DNA of 64,000 nt from Micromonospora sp. HK10 (lineage in GTDB: Bacteria; Actinomycetota; Actinomycetes; Mycobacteriales; Micromonosporaceae), in the NCBI RefSeq assembly GCF_000982955.1, contig NZ_KQ058649.1:1-64000 (forward strand). The letters run 5' to 3'. The notes below the pieces were generated by a model. It saw only the letters and a list, made by a program, of their open reading frames with translations. It did no database searches and was not told the origin of the DNA. Of this stretch, positions 57,236 to 64,000 are shown piece after piece. Position numbers and translations under genes: made by a program. Each line of letters starts with the position of its first letter. The stretch's first letter is position 1.

Positions 57236-58858
57236 ATGGAAGCGTTCGGGCCGCTCGCGGAGCGGATCGTGGAGGCGTTGCTGGAGAGCCGGCCCGGGCT
57301 GGCCACGTCCGCCGGGGACCATCGGTACGACGACCGGCTGCCCGACCTTTCCGCCGACCCCCTCGCCGCCGACCAGGCGATGCTCAAGGACGCGGCCGAC
57401 GCCCTCTCCGAGATCGACCCGGACGCCCTCGACGTCCCGGAACAGGTCGACCACGCCCTGCTCAGCAACCTGGTCGACCGGGAGCTGTTCGAGGCCACCC
57501 AGATCCGCACGCCCGAATGGGACCCGCTGCGGCACAATCCCGGCCCGCTGCTGCACGCCCTGCTGGCCCGCCCGTACGCACCGGCCGAGGAACGGCTGAC
57601 CCACCTGGCCGGGCGGCTGGCCGCCGTACCCGACGCGCTGGCCACCGCCCGCGCGACGCTGCGCGACATGCCCCGGATCCACGCCGAGACGGCGATCGGG
57701 CAGTTCACCGGCACGGCGGCGCTGATCCGCGACGAGGTGCCGGTGCTGCTGGCCGAGGCGCCGGGCCTGCACGGCCGGGTGGAGCCGGCCGCCACCGCGG
57801 CGATCGCCGCGCTGGAGGAGTTCGTGGCCTGGCTGCGGATGGGCCTGGTCGCCGATACCGGTCCGGGGCGCGATCCGCGGCTGGGCCGGCGCCGGTGGGA
57901 GGCGCGGCTCTGGCACACCCTGGACACCGAGCTGAGCGCCGCCGAAATCCAGCGCCGGGCCTGGGCCAATCTCGACCGGGTCGGCGCCGAGATCCGCGCG
58001 GCGGCCGTCGAGCTGGTCGGCGGCCCGGCCGACGACGAGACGGTACGCCGGGCGCTGGACCTGCTCGCCGCCGAGCACCCCGACGACGCCACCATCGTCG
58101 ACCTCGCCTCGGTCACCCTCGACGAGGCGACCGACTTTGTCCGCGCGCACGACCTGGTCACCCTGGTCGACGACCCGTGTGTGATCCAGGAGATGCCGGA
58201 GTTCGCCCGGGGCGTGGCGGTGGCCTACTGCGACTCGCCCGGCCCGCTGGAGACGGCGGACGTGCCGACCTTCTACTGCATCGCGCCCACCCCGGCGGAC
58301 TGGCCGGCGCACCGGGTCGACTCCTTCTACCGGGAGTACAACGATCACATGATCCGGAACCTGACCGTGCACGAGGCGATGCCGGGGCATTTCCTCCAGC
58401 TCGCCCACGCCCGTCGCTACGCCGGCCCCACCCGGGTCCGCGCGCTCACCGAGTCCGGGGTGTTCGTCGAGGGCTGGGCGGTCTACACCGAGGAGCTGAT
58501 GGCCGGGCTCGGCTTCGGCGGCCTGCCGGTCCGGCTCCAACAGCTCAAGATGCAGCTCCGGATGACCATCAACGCGCTGCTCGACCAGCTGGTGCACGCC
58601 GAGGACCTGACCGAGGCCGACGCCATGGCGCTGATGACCGGGCGCGGCTTCCAGGAGGAGGGCGAGGCGGCCGGCAAGTGGCGCCGGGCGCTGCTCACCT
58701 CCACCCAGCTCTCCACCTACTTCGTCGGCTACAGCGAGATGGCCGACATCGCCCGGGCCCGCCCGGGCGGGGTGCCGGTACGCGACTGGCACGACGCGAT
58801 GCTGGCGCACGACTGCCCGCCGCCGCGCCACCTGCGTACCCTGCTGGGCCTCGCCTGA
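57236..58858 (+). CDS. DUF885 family putative metallopeptidase
   Basis: 540-aa protein of DUF885 family. TVHEAMPGHFLQLAHARR (about 378-395) carries the gluzincin-like HExxxxH, with GVFVEGWAVYTEELM downstream giving the third metal-ligand candidate. Length is usual; no signal peptide, so cytosolic. The -10 box TAGGGT lies six nt before the ATG. In mycobacteria mazG is close to eno; this gene and the next intervene here. Confidence 0.87.
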   Translation: MEAFGPLAERIVEALLESRPGLATSAGDHRYDDRLPDLSADPLAADQAMLKDAADALSEIDPDALDVPEQVDHALLSNLVDRELFEATQIRTPEWDPLRHNPGPLLHALLARPYAPAEERLTHLAGRLAAVPDALATARATLRDMPRIHAETAIGQFTGTAALIRDEVPVLLAEAPGLHGRVEPAATAAIAALEEFVAWLRMGLVADTGPGRDPRLGRRRWEARLWHTLDTELSAAEIQRRAWANLDRVGAEIRAAAVELVGGPADDETVRRALDLLAAEHPDDATIVDLASVTLDEATDFVRAHDLVTLVDDPCVIQEMPEFARGVAVAYCDSPGPLETADVPTFYCIAPTPADWPAHRVDSFYREYNDHMIRNLTVHEAMPGHFLQLAHARRYAGPTRVRALTESGVFVEGWAVYTEELMAGLGFGGLPVRLQQLKMQLRMTINALLDQLVHAEDLTEADAMALMTGRGFQEEGEAAGKWRRALLTSTQLSTYFVGYSEMADIARARPGGVPVRDWHDAMLAHDCPPPRHLRTLLGLA

Positions 58859-58934
58859 GGGCTGCTGGAGCCGTCGCCCAGGGCCGGCGGTCCAGGTACC
58901 GGGGGGCGTTCGGGCGTCCCGGCGGGTCCGGTCG

Positions 58935-61122
<2,188 letters not shown>

Positions 61123-61150
61123 GCCGAGAGCTCCGGGGAGGGGTGTGACG

Positions 61151-61786
61151 ATGCAGCAGCGCCGCACACCGGGTGGTCAGCGTCCCGCCCGCCGGCCGGG
61201 TCAGGCCGGCCGGCCGGGCGGGGCCCGGGTCCGGTCGACGGTCCGCGACGGGGGCGTCCGCGCCGAGCCGCGCGCCGCCGGTCGCTCGCCCGGCGCCACC
61301 CGAGGCACCGACGGCGTACGCTCCGCGAGCCGGCCGGGGGCCGCCCGGCGGACCGGGGCCGGTGGCACGGTCAAGCGGCTCACCGCACCCCAACCCCGGC
61401 GCTTCACCGGGCGCGCCACCGTGCTCTTCGCGGTGCTGATCGCGCTCGCCCTGGCGTACACCTATCCGGTCCGGGTCTACCTGGACCAGCAGGCGGACAT
61501 CGAGCGGATGGAGGCGTCCCAGGCCGACCAGCGCCGCCGGATCGAGGAGCTCACCGCCGAGGCCGCCAAGTGGCAGGACCCGGCGTACGTCGAGACCCAG
61601 GCCCGGGAACGCTTCTTCATGGGCCGGCCCGGCGAGACCCTGCTGATCGTCCTCTCCGACCCGGAGGGCGCCGCGAAGGACGCCGGGAAGGGTGCCCGGC
61701 CGGGGCCGCCGAAGGCGCCCGAACCCTGGTACGACACCCTGTGGTCGAGCGTGCGGGCGGCCAACGCCGAGCGCCCCGACAAATGA
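61151..61786 (+). CDS. FtsB/DivIC-like septum protein
   Basis: 211-aa bitopic protein: long basic Gly/Arg-rich cytoplasmic N terminus (about 1-85), one membrane helix (about 90-108), a coiled coil (QQADIERMEASQADQRRRIEELTAEAAKWQ) and the DivIC motif DPAYVETQARERFFMGRPGE. Same position after eno as Rv1024. ATG at 61151 has GGGGAGGGG eight nt upstream. Its stop overlaps the next ATG. Confidence 0.92.
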   Translation: MQQRRTPGGQRPARRPGQAGRPGGARVRSTVRDGGVRAEPRAAGRSPGATRGTDGVRSASRPGAARRTGAGGTVKRLTAPQPRRFTGRATVLFAVLIALALAYTYPVRVYLDQQADIERMEASQADQRRRIEELTAEAAKWQDPAYVETQARERFFMGRPGETLLIVLSDPEGAAKDAGKGARPGPPKAPEPWYDTLWSSVRAANAERPDK

Positions 61787-62367
61787 CCACCACGAACGAG
61801 AGAGGCACCGTGAGCGTCGTACCACCGCAGGAGCCGGCGGCGGACTCCGTACCCCCGCCGGAACGGCAACCGGCCACCGAGGCCGACCTGGCCGCGGTGG
61901 CCGCGCAGCTCGGTCGCCCGCCCCGCGGCACCCGGGCGGTGGCCCACCGCTGCCCGTGCGGCCTGCCCGACGTGGTGGAGACGACGCCCCGGCTGGCCGA
62001 CGGCACCCCTTTCCCGACGCTGTTCTACCTGACCTGCCCGCGGGCCACCGCGGCGTGCAGCCGGCTGGAGTCGGCGGGCCTGATGAAGGAGATGGCCGAG
62101 CGGCTCGCCGAGGACCCGGAGCTGGCCGCCCGCTACCGGGCCGCGCACGAGGACTACCTGACCCGCCGGGAGGCGATCGGCGAGGTGCCGGAGATCGCCG
62201 GCATCTCGGCCGGCGGCATGCCGGGGCGGGTGAAGTGCCTGCACGTGCACCTGGGGCACGCGCTCGGCGCCGGGCCGGGGGTCAACCCGTTCGGCGACGA
62301 GACGCTGGCGCTGGTGGAGAAGTGGTGGGCGGCCGGCCCGTGTGTGGACGTGCCGGCGGCGGGGTGA
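61783..62367 (+). CDS. DUF501 protein
   Basis: 194-aa DUF501 protein of actinobacteria. AVAHRCPCGLPDVVETTPRLADGTPFPTLFYLTCP and RVKCLHVHLGHALGAGPGVNPFGDE are the family blocks; the Cys and His residues suggest a metal site. ATG at 61783 overlaps the upstream stop (ATGA); GTG at 61810 with AGAGAGG is an alternative. The usual next gene, ppx, is absent; a GNAT gene follows. Confidence 0.93.
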   Translation: MTTTNERGTVSVVPPQEPAADSVPPPERQPATEADLAAVAAQLGRPPRGTRAVAHRCPCGLPDVVETTPRLADGTPFPTLFYLTCPRATAACSRLESAGLMKEMAERLAEDPELAARYRAAHEDYLTRREAIGEVPEIAGISAGGMPGRVKCLHVHLGHALGAGPGVNPFGDETLALVEKWWAAGPCVDVPAAG

Positions 62368-62368
62368 G

Positions 62369-62881
62369 ATGAGCGCCGCCGACGAGATCGCCGTCCGCCG
62401 GGCCCGCACCTCCGACGTGCGGGGCATCCGGCGGCTGGTCGACACCTACACCAACGACCGGCGGCTGCTCAGCAAGGCCACCGTCACCCTCTACGAGGAC
62501 GTGCAGGAGTTCCGGGTGGCGGTCACCGCGGACGGCACAATCGTCGGCTGCGGCGCCCTGCACGTGATGTGGGAGGACCTGGCCGAGATCAGGACGGTGG
62601 CGGTGGACCCGGCCTGCCGGGGCCGCAAGATCGGGCACCGGATCGTCGGTGAGCTGATCGACGCGGCCCGCGAGCTGGGCGTGGCGAAGATCTTCGTGCT
62701 GACCTTCGAGACCGCCTTCTTCGGCTCGTTCGGCTTCCGCGAGATCGATGGCGCCCCGGTCCCGCAGCCGGTCTTCGAGCAGCTGCTCCGCTCCTACGAC
62801 GAGGGCGTCGCGGAGTTCCTCGAGTTGGAACGGGTCAAGCCGAACACCCTGGGCAACACCCGGATGCTGCTGCGACTCTGA
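62369..62881 (+). CDS. Amino-acid N-acetyltransferase (GNAT)
   Basis: 170-aa GNAT enzyme resembling actinobacterial stand-alone N-acetylglutamate synthases (ArgA type, as Rv2747). Acetyl-CoA motif VDPACRGRKIGHRIVGELI and downstream KIFVLTFETAFFGSFGFREID. Starts two bases after the DUF501 stop. Likely first step of arginine synthesis, though other GNAT roles are possible. Confidence 0.85.
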   Translation: MSAADEIAVRRARTSDVRGIRRLVDTYTNDRRLLSKATVTLYEDVQEFRVAVTADGTIVGCGALHVMWEDLAEIRTVAVDPACRGRKIGHRIVGELIDAARELGVAKIFVLTFETAFFGSFGFREIDGAPVPQPVFEQLLRSYDEGVAEFLELERVKPNTLGNTRMLLRL

Positions 62882-62888
62882 CGGCGGC

Positions 62889-63782
62889 TCAGCGCCGGCG
62901 GGGATGGGCGGCGAAGAACTCCCAGATCAGATCGGTGGCGGTCAGTCCGGCGTCGGGCGCGGCCAGCTGGCCAGCGGTCGCGCCCGGCCAGGAGTGGCTC
63001 ATCTCGGGCAGGCTCCACACCGTGACGTCGCTGCCGTCGGCGCACCGCGCGTCGACCCGGGTGATCCCGGCCCGGCCCGGCTCGGCCTTCCCCGGTACGG
63101 GGCGGCAGCCGAGCCGGCGCTGCCAGGTCCGCAGCCCTTCGTGGAAGGTGTCCGCGTACCGGTCCTGCCCGCCGACGAAGGTGATCACCGAGACCGGCTG
63201 CTTCGGCACGTAGCTGTCCGGTTCGGTGAGCGGGCCGCTGTAGCCGCCGCTGACCACACCGATCGCCGCGAACCGACCGTCGCCCTCCACGGCGGCCCGG
63301 AAGCTCAGATCGCCGCCGTTGGAGATGCCGGTCAGATAGACCCGGTCCGGGTCGGCCCGCCAGGCGTCGACCAGGTGGTCGGTGAGCGCGCCGAGGAAGC
63401 CGACGTCGTCGGCGGACCCGCAGCAGATCAGCGCGTTGAAGCCGCCGTCCCGCCCGTCCGGGTAGGCGACCAGGAAGTTCTCCCGGTCCGCCCGGGCGTC
63501 CAGGCCGGCCAGTTCGCGCATCGCGGCCCCGCTGCCCGGGAAGAAGTGCAGCGCGATCACCAGCGGGGTGGGGCGCGCCGGGTCGTAGCCGGGCGGGGCG
63601 TGCAGGAGGTAGCTGCGGGACACCCCGCCGTGGGACAGGGTCAGCGTGTGGTCCCCGGCGGCGGGACGCTCGGCCGGGGTCGAGGCCGAGGGCGGGGTGC
63701 GGCCGGGCTCCCGCTCCCCGCCGCACCCCGCCCCGGCGTACGCCAGAACCAGCCCCGCCAGCACCGCGATCGTCCGTCGCAC
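62889..63782 (-). CDS. PHB depolymerase/LpqC-like lipoprotein esterase
   Basis: 297-aa alpha/beta hydrolase with lipobox AYAGAGC. SYLLHAPPGYDPARPTPLVIALHFFPG opens the domain; nucleophile Ser lies in GISNGGDLSF, and a late His in MSHSWPG completes the triad. Family covers PHB depolymerases and feruloyl/acetylxylan esterases, so substrate is open. GTG at 63782 follows GGGGAGG. It converges with the N-acetyltransferase gene with a 7-bp gap. Confidence 0.87.
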   Translation of the reverse strand: MRRTIAVLAGLVLAYAGAGCGGEREPGRTPPSASTPAERPAAGDHTLTLSHGGVSRSYLLHAPPGYDPARPTPLVIALHFFPGSGAAMRELAGLDARADRENFLVAYPDGRDGGFNALICCGSADDVGFLGALTDHLVDAWRADPDRVYLTGISNGGDLSFRAAVEGDGRFAAIGVVSGGYSGPLTEPDSYVPKQPVSVITFVGGQDRYADTFHEGLRTWQRRLGCRPVPGKAEPGRAGITRVDARCADGSDVTVWSLPEMSHSWPGATAGQLAAPDAGLTATDLIWEFFAAHPRRR

Positions 63783-63870
63783 GTCCCGCCCTCCCCGTGG
63801 CCACCCGGGTTCCCACCGTCGGTTCCGGAACATCGACCGGTCAACCCTTTCGGTCCTCGCCGAAGCCGGG

Positions 63871-63876
63871 CACGCT
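63871..63876 (+). promoter_or_regulatory. -10-like box at right-edge gene
   Basis: CACGCT six nt before the ATG at 63883. Confidence 0.35.
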
Positions 63877-63882
63877 TTTCCC

Positions 63883-64000
63883 ATGCTGCGGCTGCACCTC
63901 GGACCGGCCGACCTGTGCCGGATCCGGTTCGTCGACCGGCTGCACCCGGTGGGCACCGCGATGATGGCCTGCCAGGCGCTGCACGACCCACGCAGCGCCG
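63883..64000 (+). CDS. Start of a winged-helix regulator (DUF5937-like), truncated by window
   Basis: The first 39 codons of a gene running off the window, starting MLRLHLGPADLCRIRFVDRL. The opening resembles ArsR/winged-helix regulators with a DUF5937 N terminus in actinomycetes. No Shine-Dalgarno precedes the ATG. Too little is present to be firm. Confidence 0.5.
   Translation, partial: MLRLHLGPADLCRIRFVDRLHPVGTAMMACQALHDPRSA

Overview
The window is chromosomal DNA of a very GC-rich actinomycete, most likely a Micromonosporaceae member (Micromonospora-like). Reasons: strong G/C third-position bias, many GTG starts, actinobacterial families (GTP-type PEPCK, PIN-PhoH, DUF4245, DUF501, LprA/F/G-type lipoprotein, mycosin), and gene orders recalled from Mycobacterium tuberculosis (GtrA/PH protein/birA/accD5/accE/maf; phoH2...glpX-DUF4245...xseB-xseA...ispH; mfd/mazG/eno/FtsB-like/DUF501). 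The organism call is inference; no rRNA, tRNA, IS element, CRISPR array or phage gene was seen.

Layout. 0.2-4.5 kb: an O-methyltransferase and Maf, then a three-gene ATGA-coupled type VII secretion locus (helical protein with YxxxD motifs, long helical/proline-rich protein, mycosin), partly of visibly lower GC. 4.6-15.4 kb: the acyl-CoA carboxylase neighbourhood (accE, accD5, birA, PH-domain protein). accE is parted from accD5 by about 7.3 kb of accessory genes: Ser/Thr kinase, GH25 lysozyme, Uma2 nuclease, M50-like protease, ketopantoate reductase, ECF sigma factor and a membrane partner. 15.6-22.3 kb: two GtrA flippases, PEPCK with a TGTG-N8-CACA (CRP/GlxR-type) site, a membrane protein, a geranylgeranyl-reductase-like flavoprotein and a cis-prenyltransferase. 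22.4-28.9 kb: trehalose-phosphatase, small regulators, PIN-PhoH toxin/helicase with an overlapping 47-codon upstream gene, a secreted transglycosylase-like protein with a CRP-type site, and a rhomboid protease. 29-39 kb: ferredoxin reductase-like flavoprotein, TetR/epimerase pair with two operators, DMT transporter, glpX, DUF4245, lipoprotein, exonuclease VII, ispH. 39-51 kb: large subtilase, RmuC, Gly-rich membrane protein, PEP carboxylase, ABC-2-like membrane protein, cyclase, AraC regulator. 51-64 kb: mfd, foldase-like lipoprotein, mazG, DUF885 protein, eno, FtsB-like, DUF501, N-acetyltransferase, PHB-depolymerase-like lipoprotein and the start of a winged-helix regulator.

Themes. Central carbon nodes (PEPCK, PEPC, enolase, FBPase) sit among cell-envelope and DNA-repair genes. 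About eighteen genes have a TANNNT-like box 5-8 nt before the start codon, suggesting extensive leaderless transcription. A family of intergenic palindromes (arms like TTGATCAAGGAGTTTGCG), flanked by C/G-rich tracts, occurs at gene 3' ends and in two places supplies the stop codon. The most novel-looking items are the phoH2 upstream small ORF, the type VII mini-locus, the palindrome family and several unexplained operators.
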